A program made the translations under genes and the position numbers. From Otis tarda (lineage: Eukaryota; Chordata; Aves; Otidiformes; Otididae): a stretch of DNA of 64,000 nt. The notes below the pieces were generated by a model. It ran no database searches, was not told where the DNA came from, and was given only the letters and a program-made list of their open reading frames with translations. Shown here in pieces: positions 27,401 through 40,914 of this stretch; the first letter of the stretch is position 1; each line of letters begins with the position of its first letter. The stretch lies in NCBI GenBank assembly GCA_026413225.1, contig CM048591.1:38223803-38287802 (forward strand), read 5' to 3'.

Positions 27401-30400
27401 TAAAAAAGAAATCAAGATTCCTGTAAAAAAACTTTTCTGCTGACAGACAGAAGAATACAGAATAATGTTTCAGAACAACTGATTTAATCCTAGGCTTCCT
27501 GCAATGCTTAAGAACAACTATTTTTCAGCTCAATTCTCTCCCTCTGAAACCTTAGAAGTCTGGAGTATGTCTGAATATGCTTAAATATTTTTGACAGGCC
27601 TTAGTAAGTAGAAGTGTCCTACGATCACTTACAAAAAGCCCAGAACATAATAGAGACTCTTATGTTTGTGTATTAGATCACAAAGCCTATTGTAACACAC
27701 GGGATTCTCTCAATTTCATATAAAATTCTAATGCTCCTGTCATTCCTGCTGTGCCCTTTTTTTTATGCCTGGTCATTTCTTCAGAATTTTGGTGAGATTT
27801 TTGAACTTTGTAAAAGCAGACTCAAATCCAGCATCTAACCGCAAGGAGCAGCGTGAGGTATTTTACATGTTTGTTACATCATAGTCTGCTTTACTAACAT
27901 ATCTTACTTCAGAAGCAAACATCTTCTCCTAACAAGTGAAATGCTTTCAAATTAGTGATAGACACAAAGACTGTATACAGATTACAGACGAAGGTTCAAC
28001 ACCAGGTCGGTAGTGACTGAGCGAAATAAAAATGCCACGGCACTCGGTGGCCTGTGTGAAGTAAGCTGGTGGTCTCAGTCCAGGCCTCAATGGACTTTGT
28101 TCATAAAGAAGGAAAAACAAAACCCACCGCATAGCACTAATTGGCACCCCTGTTGGCACTGTCGGCAGCAAGGCCAAGGTTACAACAGCCATGGGGAAAG
28201 AGTCTTCCGAGGTCAGTGTTGAGGCACAATAGGGAAATGGCATGGGAGAGAGACGGCCCCAGCACCGTGGGCAGTTCGGCTGCCACGACCTCTGTTAGGT
28301 CTGTGCCTAACAAGAACTTCTGCACATTGGTCACCTCACCCATGCCAAAAAACCCCTCAGGAACAGGTCCTAAATCTCTGCAGGGTACAGAAGAGCCATC
28401 GATTTGGCACTTCTTTCAAGTAAAGAATACATCACATGTGAAGACACTAGATAGCAAAACCCCTAGGAAAGCTCTAATTTAAGTAATTTGACAAAGTTCC
28501 ACTGCAGAAAAGTTCTTTGCTTTTTTTCCTTACTGTATAAAGATGCGGACTGTATCTGCAATAGAAGGGAACTACTATCTCTTACATAGGAAGAAACAGT
28601 CATGCAGGAGGAGAAATAAGTGACGTAACTTACATACACTTTTTTGCTTTCTCATATATGACTAGTTGACAAATATCACTACAGAAAGCATTCATCAGTG
28701 TGCAAATCTGTAGATTAGTCTGGTCTGGACAATTACAAGCTCTTCTCCAATTTGCCTTTCTAATGAGTCTAGCGAACTGTATGGAAGGATGATATTCCAG
28801 GTTCACCCTTAACATCAATTCAACGGCTGCCTTCTAGTGAGACTGCCTCTAAAAGTACACTTGTGATAGAAGCAGCTCACAAAATGAAGAACCACAAAGA
28901 CCATAAGAATATGAAACATACCAAGAAACAAGAAGTTTCTGACAACCAGTGGAGGTGGAGATTTCAACTAACACAGCACAAAAAAAAATCTCTAAAAAGT
29001 AATATGCAACTGCAATAAACCCCCAAACTAATAAACAAACATCAGAATGACTAGTTAGCTCTACGAGAAAAATCTGATAGCCAAACAGGATTGGAAAATG
29101 GCATGCTATTTTCTCTTTTACCTCGTCATCATAAACAATAAAAATACATAGATATGTAAGGTAAGTTTGTATACTTGGATACAAATAAATCTCCTATTGG
29201 AACTGGATGTTTTTTAAAACTCACATCATGGGAAAGTAGTATTACTTCATTTTTAAGGAATTGTTCAACCATTCTAGGCATAAATTTATCAAAATATCAC
29301 CTCTTCCCTCACAAAATATGAAACATAGGTATACAAACATCTGAAATATGAAATCTTTCTAGTTACCTTTCTGAGCAGAAAGTAGAATATTAGTGGTTTA
29401 GTACTGTTTAAAATACCATAATAGTTGGCCTGTTGACAGTGATCAGTAGTTTCACAGAAATAATCTTTTTCCTTAAATGAAAAATAATTCCTAAACAATT
29501 TGTATTATTCTTGATAGTAAACTAAAAGTTCATCCTTTGACTTGTTCCACAGTGAAGTAGATATAAAAAAAATGCTATTTTGGAGATTCTGAAAAATCAC
29601 AACAGGCATTTAATAGCATTTGTGTGCCTGAAATTATTTTATCCTGCTGTTCGTTTCTGCCCAAAAGATAATGTAGGTTAGCAGTGTGTCAAAATCTGAT
29701 GCATTCTTCAATATTTCACTAATAGTATAAAGACTTTCCTCTGAGAAATATACCCTCCTCTAGCTCAACCGATCCTGAGAAAGGACAAAAAAAGATGTTA
29801 ACGGATGACAGCTTGGCTCTCTGCCTGTCTTATGCCTTGGACTTACAGAAAACTACAGGGCGGAGGTGGGAAAGCAGAGAATTCATGTAAGTGAACCTCC
29901 TACGTTACCAGAGTAGTTTTCCGAAAATTCAGATTTCCTTTTTCTTTTTGGTTACGGAGAGTTCTGTGACTGTTTGGTTCTGCAATGAGCTCTGTGGGGC
30001 TGCTACAGAAGGAAAAGTTAGTCAAGGGTATATACTTAAAAATCACCCTGGTCTTGGAGAAATGGAGAGCGTTATAAGAGCATTCTTTGTTTCTCTGTCT
30101 TCTGAGCATGAAGAAAAGGTCTAAAGGCATTATTTCTATCTTGCAAAAATGTTTTGCAGCAATCAGATAGGACATTATCTCTTTACCTCTACATATTTAC
30201 AAAAGCCTATTATATGAATTAGGTAAACTCTACATAATAGATCATTAAAAAAAAATCAAAAGATACAGGCAAATTCTTTTGCCAGGCAAGAGAAAGAGCA
30301 GGTGCTGGCAACCAGGCAGTACTAGGAAAGCTGAGAATCATCTCTCAAGCACCTCTTCTATCTCCAAGGCTACAAGCATACAAATGTAATAGAGGTACAT

Positions 30401-33400
30401 GATGGAGATGTAGCCAGGCCAAGATTTAACAAACTGTTTATTTCTTCCCTTCAGCATATCCCAAACAAAGATAAACCAAAAAGAACAAAAGGGTGAAAAA
30501 AACAAAACATCCTTCTGTAATACACAGGCATGTATGATGCATGGTCTAATGAACCAATTACACATTTTCTAAAAACTGAATGAAGTTCAGTGTCAAGGAC
30601 TTTCCTTAGTGCACTGCTTTTTAATAGAAGTGACTGAAAAAAAATATATAAAGAAAGAATGAGGGCCAGAAAAGTAACAGAAAGACAGAAAAAACGTTTA
30701 TTTTATTTGATCCAGAGTTTTAAAAGATCAGGTCTGGATGTATTTTGCAAATGACATTTTAATTTTGCAAACGACTAACTTGGCTGAAGTGCAGTGAATG
30801 CCAAGCTTGTACAGACAGCTTACATAACCGTGTATGCGATGTTCCAACTTGCAGCACTCCTGAGTGGCAGAGCTCTGGATATATGTAGGGAAATGAATGG
30901 GAGCGGATGGCTAACGTTAGCGTTTAGCTGAATACCAAATAGTTTGAAGTCCCATTACAACAAATCTACATGCAACATCAAGTAACAGAAAGGGGCACAA
31001 AGAATACATTCATATTGTACATTCATTCTTGTCCTTATTTCACTCTTTTTTTTCTATTACTTCCACTTCTCTCTTTCTTTCTTATTTAAAACAGTGTGCC
31101 CGCTGTAGTTGACTACATCTGCAGTGAGTGGAAATAGAGAAGTCCTGCGCTCTGACTGTTCACATCAGAAAAACCTTCCATCTCCTCACTCTTCCTTTTT
31201 ATATGCTGTTCTTTCCCTTTATATTTCCATCTGCTTCTTCCACATCACTCACTCTCTCTCAAAATAGCACCCTTTCTATTTCGTTTGTAGTTTATCCAAA
31301 CTCACCATCCTTTTTTCCTCCACATTTTCTCTTGCACCTGCTTAAATTCCCTGTTGAAAGCACATATTTCTCTCCTTAAATTTTATGATGCAGCTGGCAC
31401 AATCTTTTTCTCCTAAATTCTGTTGAAGCTTGAAAATGGTTTGCTGCAGGTCTTATTTAGCGTCCTGTTCTTCATGGCACTCCCACCAGAGCTTGTAGCA
31501 ACTGTTGATGTAGAACACATCTCGGTGAATGGTCTTTTACAAAAAATAAGTATCGGAATTTTGGCAAACTCAAATCAATGATAAATGAGGAAAGCAACTT
31601 CTGCATAGGTACCTGAATTAAGTCAGTGCAAGTTCTTTCCCCATTTATCCTCTGAACTCGAAGTGATGCTAAGCTCTCCCACCTTCTGAAAATCAGCAGG
31701 CTGTAAACAACCAATGAGCCATATAGTACCATTAGGTTTACAGTAAAACGTTCCAGCCAGGTCTATGGGGAATTCTGTTTCAAAACTAAAGATGCAGCTT
31801 GGATTGACCACAGCTCTGCAGACAGATTTCATTCAGTTGATGTAATACACTGTAACATACATTCGCTTGAAATACTGACAAATAGGAACAGTTTCTCCAG
31901 AAACCTTTGCTGCTTCTCAAAATGTCAGCATAGTTTTCTGCAATGTATTTTTTTTTTAAAAAAGTAATACATTAATTATTAAATTATGCCTAAATTATGG
32001 TAGTTACTAGACACTTTTGAAGTTTCATCTTTAATATTGCAATAGCTGCCACAACACTGGTAATGGCTTTATTCTCGATCCGTTCAGAATAAGGAATTTA
32101 CTTTCATAAGCATGTAGAAGTGCTTCGCAAATTGTAGTGGAACATGATGTCGACATTCTTTAAGCTATGGAACAATCTGTAGTTTGAGTTATTCTCAATG
32201 GGTTTTAATCAACCATACTTTGTCGACATTGTTGTTTTCATCTTCCTCCTTATTCCTACTTAATTAGAGAGATTAATATAATCTGAATTTTCCAAAATTT
32301 ACTATAGCTAAGAGGAAAATAATATACATTAACAATTATGATTCCTCAGTAAAGTGCATCCATTCAAACAAATGAAAACTGTTTTATCTACACAGGGCTG
32401 TAGTTCATACTATTTAATGCTTGTGATATTAGATATAAACTTAGATTATTCAGAATACGCAGATTTTTGAATGAAAAAATGCAGTACAAGTGTTGCTATT
32501 TTTTACATTTTCCAATATAAAGTAATATTAATTTTAAACGCAAGTCCCTCACTATTCTACTTGGCACATCTCAAAGATTACTGCTGCAGTACTGCTTACT
32601 ATCATCTATAGCATGAGACATATCATAGCTTTCCATACATTAAAAACACAATGAAGCATTTCTTGATTCACATTTCCATTCACATGCATATTGGTACAGA
32701 GAGAATGGGTCGTGTTATTAAAAGGACAAGTCTGACTTGCTGACAGATACCAGTAATAATCAGTACTTGCATAATTTTCACACACACACTGAAAGAAAAC
32801 AATGGCAGTTTTAATACAAATTCCTAAACAAACTAAAAAAAAAATCTCTGCCTGGTCATTGGGGGAACTTTCTCCAAAATAAAAGTTTCTTTTCTTCACA
32901 AAGATGAAGTCACCAAGTGGCACTGTGCCTTGACTACCAGGCTCTTCTCCAGTGCCATTACTCCTCTGTGCCACTAGACTGTGCTGCGCTTGTTCCTATT
33001 TGCACTCCCACCACCTTTGAATATCTGGCCTCAGTTCCTCTGCACGCTCCCTCTCCTTTCTCTCAGCTCATTCCAATTAAACCCTAAATACAGTTCATCG
33101 TACAAATATTGCACAAAATCCCCCAAACGATGCACGTTGAAGCAAACAATGTTTTTCACAGCCAGTTTGAAGCTTCATTCTTCTTCCGGACAGACAAATA
33201 TAAAAAGAAACAATAGAGCACCTGTTTCACTATTTGGTCAGGACCTGAAATATAACATTAACTGTCATTTTTCCATCTTGTTTTGAGAAGCAAAATTGGT
33301 GCTGCGCTGTTGAAGTGTACAAGCGATCAAGGAAAAATGTGCTAGCAGTGGAGGGTTAGATTTTCCAAAAAGCACTCCTGTGGCAGGCGCTTAAATCAAA

Positions 33401-34860
33401 AAGCAGCAGTTTATCACCACCTAGTAAAATCAGGCATATTAAGAGATGATAACACACACGAATGTCTCTAAACAACATTTGTAATGAAAATACTGTCCTT
33501 AATTTTGTTAAACTCAGTTTTACACAGTTCACATACAGTAAATTCACTAAGCTGTCCTCCTCCAAAAAAAAAAAGATTCTAATTTCCAATACATCTTTTG
33601 ATTTGCTCCACAGTTTTCACTCTGCTAGCTAACAAAAAGAAACATGCCATCAGCTCCAGGCCTGGGTCTACAGTTCCCAAATATCTTTCTAACAAGTGTA
33701 AGCATTCAATGTGCAATGCACACTAAACAATCAAACCTCCCCAAATTATCAAATTGCATAAAGCTTATCACACTTCACCTCCTGTTGTAGTGGGGATGGC
33801 AATTTAAGAGTTGCTTATTTATAAACAGCCTTGTCTTCACTTTTTACACTTGAAGTTTATTTTAGGAGAACCATAATTTCATCTGAGACCAACAACAACC
33901 TGTTCCAAAACATAATATGCTACCCTCTTGACAGCTCATTATTTTGACAGTAGACTGAACTGCAATTTAACAAATTCTTCTTCTTTGTCCTCTTTTGATC
34001 TAGCTTCTTCCCCCCCCCCCCGAACACCTTCACTCAAAAAACCTCATAATACATATTACTTGTAAGAGTAAAGACATTTTTAGTCTAAAGAATTGCTTCA
34101 AAGAATGAAAAAATTAAATAGAGTGGGAATGCATGTCTTGTTTGGAAGTGTTACTCTGCAGGATAAAGCTACCATGGATTGATGAAGCAGAAATAAGAAT
34201 CTTAAAAAGAATAATTTTGGTGTGAAAGGTGTTTGTTGTGTTAGAAGACCTTCAGAGTGACCACAAATAACTAAAAGGAATCAGTTAACTGTGAAACCAC
34301 CTTGATAACATCTATAAGCAGACAGAATGCTTTAAACACTGACTTTATAATCATCATCAAAATTAATCTTAAAATTATACTGCTTTTTCAGCCATGCTAC
34401 AATGTTTATTACCCTGTGCAGCATATTCATGCCTAAATATATTACAAAGGTAGGTATTTTCTCAATCATTACTTAAAGATTTATTTGGTCACTATTTACC
34501 AGCAGCAATGCAGCAATCAGCACAAGCATAACAATGAAACAAAGTAATTTACTGATAACTGGCAGAACAACAACGTTTTTGTATAATTTTTATGTGGCAG
34601 CATTAGCTGAGAAAACAAGTGGCATATTTACCAACATCTCCTCCCAGCAAATACAAACTTCCAGCCACGTCGACAGCTATATCCCAGAACCAAACAGCAG
34701 TAAGCAGTTCGGAGTGGAAGGTGATTTTATTGAAATTTCAGGGCAGGAAGTTTTAGGTTTTGTTCTTTTTTTTTTTAAACACAGCATGCTTCTTACGATG
34801 TTGATTCCCTATAAGCCTTTATAATCATTCGCGTTTCTTACAATCCCAAGCCACTGGGTT
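24407..34860. other. Non-coding AT-rich DNA
   Basis: No exon is recognised. Notable stretches are strongly pyrimidine-rich runs on the plus strand at 26637-26765, 31020-31090 and 31160-31380. There is a GC-richer patch at about 28000-28400 inside otherwise AT-rich sequence, and a run of 12 C at 34010-34021. The minus-strand frame at 32606-32974 (122 codons) has no domain that I can name. If the predicted gene at 41 kb is real, this lies in its first intron. Confidence 0.55.
34010..34021. repeat. C12 homopolymer
   Basis: A run of 12 cytosines follows a TC-rich stretch. On the minus strand this is a G run, able to take part in G-quadruplex-type structures only with further G runs, which I do not see next to it. 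It is likely prone to length error in sequencing. Confidence 0.9.
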
Positions 34861-36500
34861 TCAAAGGGACACAAAACAAACAGCCTCAAATTCAGTTTGC
34901 CTTATTTATGTGAGCAGCCCCATCAAATCCAACTGAACTACTTGCATAAACAAGTTCATGATAACAGGAAAACTGTTTCAAAATGAGTTTGTCTGTCAAG
35001 CAAGCATAATTACTTGACATTTACTCTTTAATGAGTATGTAGTTTTAAATGTCCATGATCCAGATAAAATATGATTTTTAAAATTTATTGTATTTTTTGT
35101 GCAGCAATAAAAGCATCGCTCTTCCTTAAAAATTGTGTAGATGCATTGTAACTGACAATTCATCAAAATAATTCATCATTAACAGCATAATAACAACGTT
35201 TATGTCAAACTAAATTAGCCTATATACTTGTAGCAGAGGCAGAAACAGCTGTCATTCTGTTTGCATAAATTTCCAACAGAATGTGCCTGGCAAAGTTAAG
35301 CATGAGTATTTCTGCTTCATAAAAAATAATTCCAAGACAGCAAAAATACAGAGGGCCAAATGTCTCATCAACAGGACCACTAAAGTGAGTAAGGGGTTGT
35401 TCAGTCAAACAAGGACCAGGCCATCACAGCTGCATTCTATTCTGAATCCTGTGTGCAAATCAGAGTTTCTAATACGCTCATGAAAGTGTTATTAGAAAAA
35501 AACAAAACAAAACAGGAAAACGGCACAACCCAAAAGGCGCCTTCTGTCTGCCACCCCCAATAACGCTGCGTGATGTCTTATTCTCAGAGCCACGCTGCAG
35601 ACTTTGCCCAGACTGTACACAGAATCGGAAGGAACAACAACATTGAACTTTATAAACACGAAGCACAAAGAACAACATTTTGACATCTATGGTTTGTCTA
35701 TGAAAGTCATTATGGAAAGTCCCAACTGTGCTAAATGCTCAAAGCTGTTAAAATTGCTCTTTAAAGAAACTGATTTTAAATTCAAATGTATCAGGTTTCT
35801 TAAAATTTACGCTTTGGTTGAAGTGGATTTAGCAGGTTTATTATTAAGCTCAACAGCAAGTGATCTAGGACAGCATCTCAGCAGCGCAAAACAACACGTA
35901 ACCACTAACGCACTACAGTCACCTCACGATTGTGTGGTAACGCTCAAAGTGTCTTTTCTTCTTTTTTCTTTTAATAATTTCCCTTTTGTCCTATGTTACT
36001 ACAACCTGTTATTTATACAACTGTTATATTTAGACCGATTTACCATAAATGCCGTTATAACACCTGTGGTTTCCCTCATTAAGAGCTCAATAGACAGGGT
36101 TGCGAGTTGAAAGGGCAGCATATGGACTACGAAAGGGCTAGTTAACATAACTCATTATACTGGTGCACTGGTAAAGCTCATTTCTATTCATCTGATGATT
36201 AGTTCAATCAATATTTACTCCTGTGTGCGCCTTTTGTCTTCAGCTACAAAGCATACATTCTTCAATTTCATAGCACAGCCCTTGATTTCTCTGAGTTCAT
36301 TTGCATTGCTTGAGAGGAAGGAAAATTATTTCTCAGATAGTTTGGGAAACTTTCACTCCTTCGATTTTGTTCTCCCATGCCCGGTAACCTGTGTCCACAC
36401 TACAGCAGATCCCAGTCCCTGGAACTCTTTAATAACACACAGTACTGCTGAAGGTGTACTTCATCCATACATTTCTTAACAGACAATCTCAATATCATGT
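34861..36500. promoter_or_regulatory. Candidate conserved regulatory region (no gene)
   Basis: This stretch lacks simple repeats and known transposon tails, and is dense in homeodomain-like AT words such as TAATTA-like and TTTAAT motifs. It also has an octamer ATTTGCAT at 36299-36306. Such texture is common in conserved non-coding elements of vertebrate developmental loci, but I cannot measure conservation here. It also holds the longest chance frame outside the CpG island (35604-36110, plus, 168 codons), which resembles no family that I know. The call is an inference from composition only. Confidence 0.25.
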
Positions 36501-39500
36501 ATAGCAGTACCCACGATAGCACCCTAAAGGCTTTCAGCTACTTAGCGCAAGTACATCCTGAACGGGAATTCTGACTTCTAGCTTACCCAGAACATGCATT
36601 TTTTTTTTCTCCTTGTATATTTTTCCCCCAAAATGCTGATACAGTTTTTAATCACAAAACACAAATTAAGCGATCGTTACTTGCAATGACAACTGTATTG
36701 TCAAATGTCAGGTTACTGCTTGTCACTGTATTCGTAAAAGGCCAACAGTGGGCGTCAGACATTTTCCATACTACAAAAGAGAAACTGTCTCCAGCTAATG
36801 CACAGGGTATTTTTGTAGTTTTTAAATTAACTGTCATACTACAGGTCACCAGACTTCTATCTATGAAAAACAATTTTCTCATTTAATAAATAACTCCCAA
36901 AAATAGAAAAAAAAAAGTCTTTTCTACAGTAAGAATTCCAACAATATTAAAACAGACAGTTTTTTATTGGTAAACTTGCACTATGTACCCTCCTGCCTCC
37001 AACACTGTGGCATAACACAATAATTAAAGATAAATGCAAGATACTCTTTGGGATTAAATATGCTGCAATTCAAAGCAAAAGTATTGCAGAGGCACAAACT
37101 GGCTTTCACGCTTCAGGTTTGCTTTTTGTTCATGCTAGAGAGATGTCACTCTGTATTACTATACATATTTGTATTTTTTATTACGTAACACAGCAATAGT
37201 TTATTACTGACTCGTGATTTTCTAAGCATTTACTGACATTTGTTAAAATTTGACCTGCAAAGGCCTAACACCAGAGACTCGTGTTCCATCGCATAGCAAG
37301 GAGTCTCAATGCAGTCAAACCACGTTATTCAGGTAAGTAGTAGCTGGACACACCATGCTGTGAGGACAAACAGGTCTTGCTGCGGTGGGGTTCAGTCCTA
37401 AGTCTGTCAAAATCAGTATTGCGTCTCTCTTACCACCTTTGTTTTAAACAGTCCGTGTGTTCATTCACATATTTTAGGATATTAATGCTCCAGATTTGGT
37501 CATTCTTATTCTTCCGGGAATAACCTGTGAAATAAGTTTCCTTTGCCGTAACGAGCGTATAACGATTCCCTGCACTCATCTGTTAAATTAAGGAGAACTT
37601 TCTCAGTTATCCAGACTATTTGTATGTGTTACTTAATAAGCTCTCTCAGCAATACCGCAGATAGGATTTGTTTGATTCACACTTTCCTAATTGCTTACAA
37701 ATATTTCAGCAATGCTAAGAAAACAGAATAACTATATAACATTATGTAATATGTATCACTGCTCGGTCCGGACACCAGCAAGAGAAAACTGCACAGAAAA
37801 ACTTGCTCAAATACCTTGGCTTCAGGGTTTCGTGGAGTTCCTTTTCTTTAAAGGATAAAGTTTTTCAGGAAGATTCCCAACTAAAAGCTTAAGTAGTAAT
37901 TTTTCAATAAAACAAGGACTCTGTATGACTACTTTAATGTCACTTTCACAACTCAAATAATCATGACCACAAACTTGGCTTTTGTGTGTGTACAGTTAGC
38001 ATGTGCTCAGAGTAAAATCAGGTGACTTGACACTGGTTTTTTTGCCACTTGGTAGGTTTTTTTTTTATGTTTGCATATCAATTGCATTATAGATAGAATT
38101 CACTAACTTGTAATGGCTTTAAACTTTACAAATCAGTTCAACAAAAAAATAAATTACAAGATTTAAAACAAGTAAGTTTTATTTTCTTTTTTAGTAAAGC
38201 AGCACAATAATTTTAGTGCATTTTCTAAATAAATAAATAAATAAATATGTATACTTAAGTACACCTTCTATGCTCTTAATCCCCTCCAGGATGTTGGCAG
38301 GAATGGGACAGGTGGAAGGAGGGAAGATGGTGATGAACTCTCATTTTAAGCATCATTCTTTTACACCTCTGTCTGCCTCTATAAAATATAGGTACAAAAG
38401 TCATCAGCTTCCAAAACTTCCATTTCCAGTTCAGAGGGAAATTCCTGTACCAACTATGAGAGCACCAAAAGCACAAGTGCTCAGCCTCCTGTCCCAGAAT
38501 ATTGCTCCGCTCTAAGTCAGCATGGCTATGTATCCTCAAAAGGATTTAAACTGAGACTTCAAGTACAGGGAATTATTATTTTGGAGAGGTCATGACCAAC
38601 AACTACAATGCAGTGGCAGGACAGCTGAGGTGTGTCCCAAAGCCAGCTGTGCCTCCATGGGATGGGATGACCAACAGCCCCTGTGATTGCTGAGTGCTTT
38701 GGGATGCAGTGGGCAGTAACACAGGCTGGGTAACACACTGCAGCTCTTGGGCTTCCACTTCCAATGTGGAGCAGGTAAGCCACAGCAGCAAGCCCTGCGT
38801 GTCCCAAGCACGTCGGGCTGAGCGCATCACAGCTGGTGATAGAAAAGTTTGGGGCAGCTGGGCTAGCAAAGTTTGGGGCAAGAGCTCACACGTACAAGAG
38901 AGCAAGCTTCTTCCTTCAAACGCAACAGCGACTATAACATAGTTGAAAACAACTACATCATCACAGGAGGGCTGCCTAAACAGCATTAATTCGTGGAAGC
39001 TCACAATCTGTTAATTGCGATAGACATTTATTTCCTTTATTAGGAAAGCCACGAACACAACGGACACATGTTCTATTAGCGTACAAGGTTCTCGTTCGTT
39101 TGAGGTGGTGTCAAGCGCTGCTCTCGCCTGGACGTACACCTGGTGTAAGGCACCACTTTGTCAACCTATCACTCGTGAGTTTTGCACAAGGATGGAAGTT
39201 GCCTGTTTGTTGTTGTTCTCCTCCCTGCATCTCAGCCTGCTTTCCCTCTCTCATCCGTAGAATTCCCACTGAGCAAACTCAAAGGTAATGCAAAGACAAA
39301 CCGCTCAGCTGCCCTGGGCCTTGTTTTGAGGCAAATGGACGATATTTCACTTGGGGGGGTGGCTCCTGCAACCCGAGGCTGCGTGGACAGTTGCGGGATG
39401 GGGGAACAAAACTGCCTGGAAAAGGGGGAGACAGGGCTCCTGCCCTGGGGGCACCTTTCAAAAATAACATCCGAGCCACCGATAGGCTCTGCTGGCACCC

Positions 39501-39819
39501 GAGGTGGGGGGGGGAAGGCAGCAAAGCCGCAACAGGGGCTGCTTTACAGAATTGAGGGTTTTCTCTCCGTTTCCTGTTGCTCTTATGAAAGACAAATACT
39601 GTTTAGGAAGTTCTTGCCAGATGCCCCAAAGCGAACACTCCATCTTCTAAGAACGCAGAGGGGAAAAAGGGGTTTGTTCCCCCCCCCCCCGTATCCCTGT
39701 GCAAATGTCAAAGTTACAATTCCTTTAAAGAAAATTACACACACGCATGATTTGTTAGCGCTGTTAACGCACGCAGCCAGAGGAGCTGACATCCCACAGG
39801 AGGAAACGCCAGCTAAAAG
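36501..39819. other. Non-coding DNA approaching the CpG island
   Basis: AT-rich sequence to about 38.2 kb, with an AAAT microsatellite at 38226-38246, then gradually rising GC. A GC-richer block at about 38560-38960 contains the phrase AAAGTTTGGGGCA twice about 24 bases apart, and carries overlapping open frames on both strands, typical of rising GC rather than coding. From about 39100 the shore of the CpG island begins, with a run of 12 C at 39679-39690. The 215-codon plus-strand frame at 39182-39829 has no recognisable domain. Confidence 0.55.
38226..38246. repeat. AAAT microsatellite
   Basis: About five copies of the tetranucleotide AAAT in tandem. A simple repeat without gene content. 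Confidence 0.9.
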
Positions 39820-40036
39820 TTGTTTCTAGCGTGCTCGTCCCCATTCACTAAAACAAACAGGAGACCCAAAAAGTCCGCACGCGACGCGGCTGTCAATCCC
39901 CAGCGTGTTTCGCTCCTCGTCAGCCCTTCTCCTCCGTCCCTACCCCTCGAGGAAATAACACGTTTTTGCCCCTTTACCACGCCGCGGGGTGAGGCACGCA
40001 ACTGGGCGACAAAGGCCAATGTGAAAGACGGGGACT

Positions 40037-40050
40037 GGGGGGGGGGGGGG
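40037..40050 (+). repeat. G14 run inside the CpG island
   Basis: Fourteen consecutive G residues follow GGGGACT, and another G run lies at about 40213-40222. Such runs favour G-quadruplex formation and often vary in length between individuals or assemblies. It lies about 0.9 kb downstream of the predicted minus-strand exon, within the predicted first intron. Confidence 0.85.
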
Positions 40051-40914
40051 TGTGTGGAGAGGCGGGATAGGAGTCCGGCCCTGGGACACGCGGAGGCAAC
40101 GCGCTCCCACGCCTCCCGCACCCACTCCGGTGCCCGGTGTGGCAGCCAGAGCACGCAGCCCCCCTCCAGCCCCAGCCTCAGGGTAAGCACCCCGGCAGGT
40201 CTCCGTGCGCGCGTGGGGGGGGGGTGTCCCATCGGTGGGGATGCTCTGTGTGCTCCTGCGCGACCCTCACCCCGCGGGACTGCAAGCCCTGGGGGAGACT
40301 GTGGCTGCCCCTCAAGATAGGGCTGCGCAGTAGGGCACTGGCTCGGGGGGGCTGCAGAAGAGAACTGCTGGTGTGTGTGGGAGGTCCCGGGCAGCGCAAC
40401 CCTTCCCGCACTATTAGCAGCCCCCGCGGAAGGGTGCACCCCCCCAGGCGACATGCCGGCTGAGGAACAACGCGAAGCCAGCCAAAAAGTCCCGAGAACA
40501 ACTTTTGGGGGTGGCGGAAACAGGAGCCCCCCCACCCCGCGCTAGCAGCCAGCCGGGATCAAGATGCCGGTGGGGCCGGCGGTGCAGGCCACCTGCCGAG
40601 GGCGAGCGCGCCCCGCGGACACTTGCGGGTGGGGACTCTACGGCGCAGACACCGCCGACCGCTCGACCCTTCCCTCCCACCCCGCCCGGAGCTGCGCGGG
40701 CTTTCTCACACGGGTCCGTCGGGGGTGCCCCCCCGCCCTCCTGCTGCGGAGGGCGCCTCGGGCCGATCCCCTGCTCCTCGCGTTTGTGGAGAGCTCGCCG
40801 CAAACGGCCATGCCGGCGGGCGGGCGCGACCCATCAACTTTCTCCCCCGGCACGAAACCTCCCCGCTGGACCCTTCCCCAAAACAGGAGCCGTCCCCCGC
40901 CCCGGCCCGCTTAC

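Noticed and set aside
32606-32974. 122-codon minus-strand frame in the orientation of the predicted gene
   Set aside because: I could not match its translation to any family, and no convincing splice sites frame it. Chance is the simpler explanation.
39182-39829. 215-codon plus-strand frame on the CpG island shore
   Set aside because: It has no recognisable domain, contains a C-run-encoded proline stretch, and competes with open frames on the other strand.
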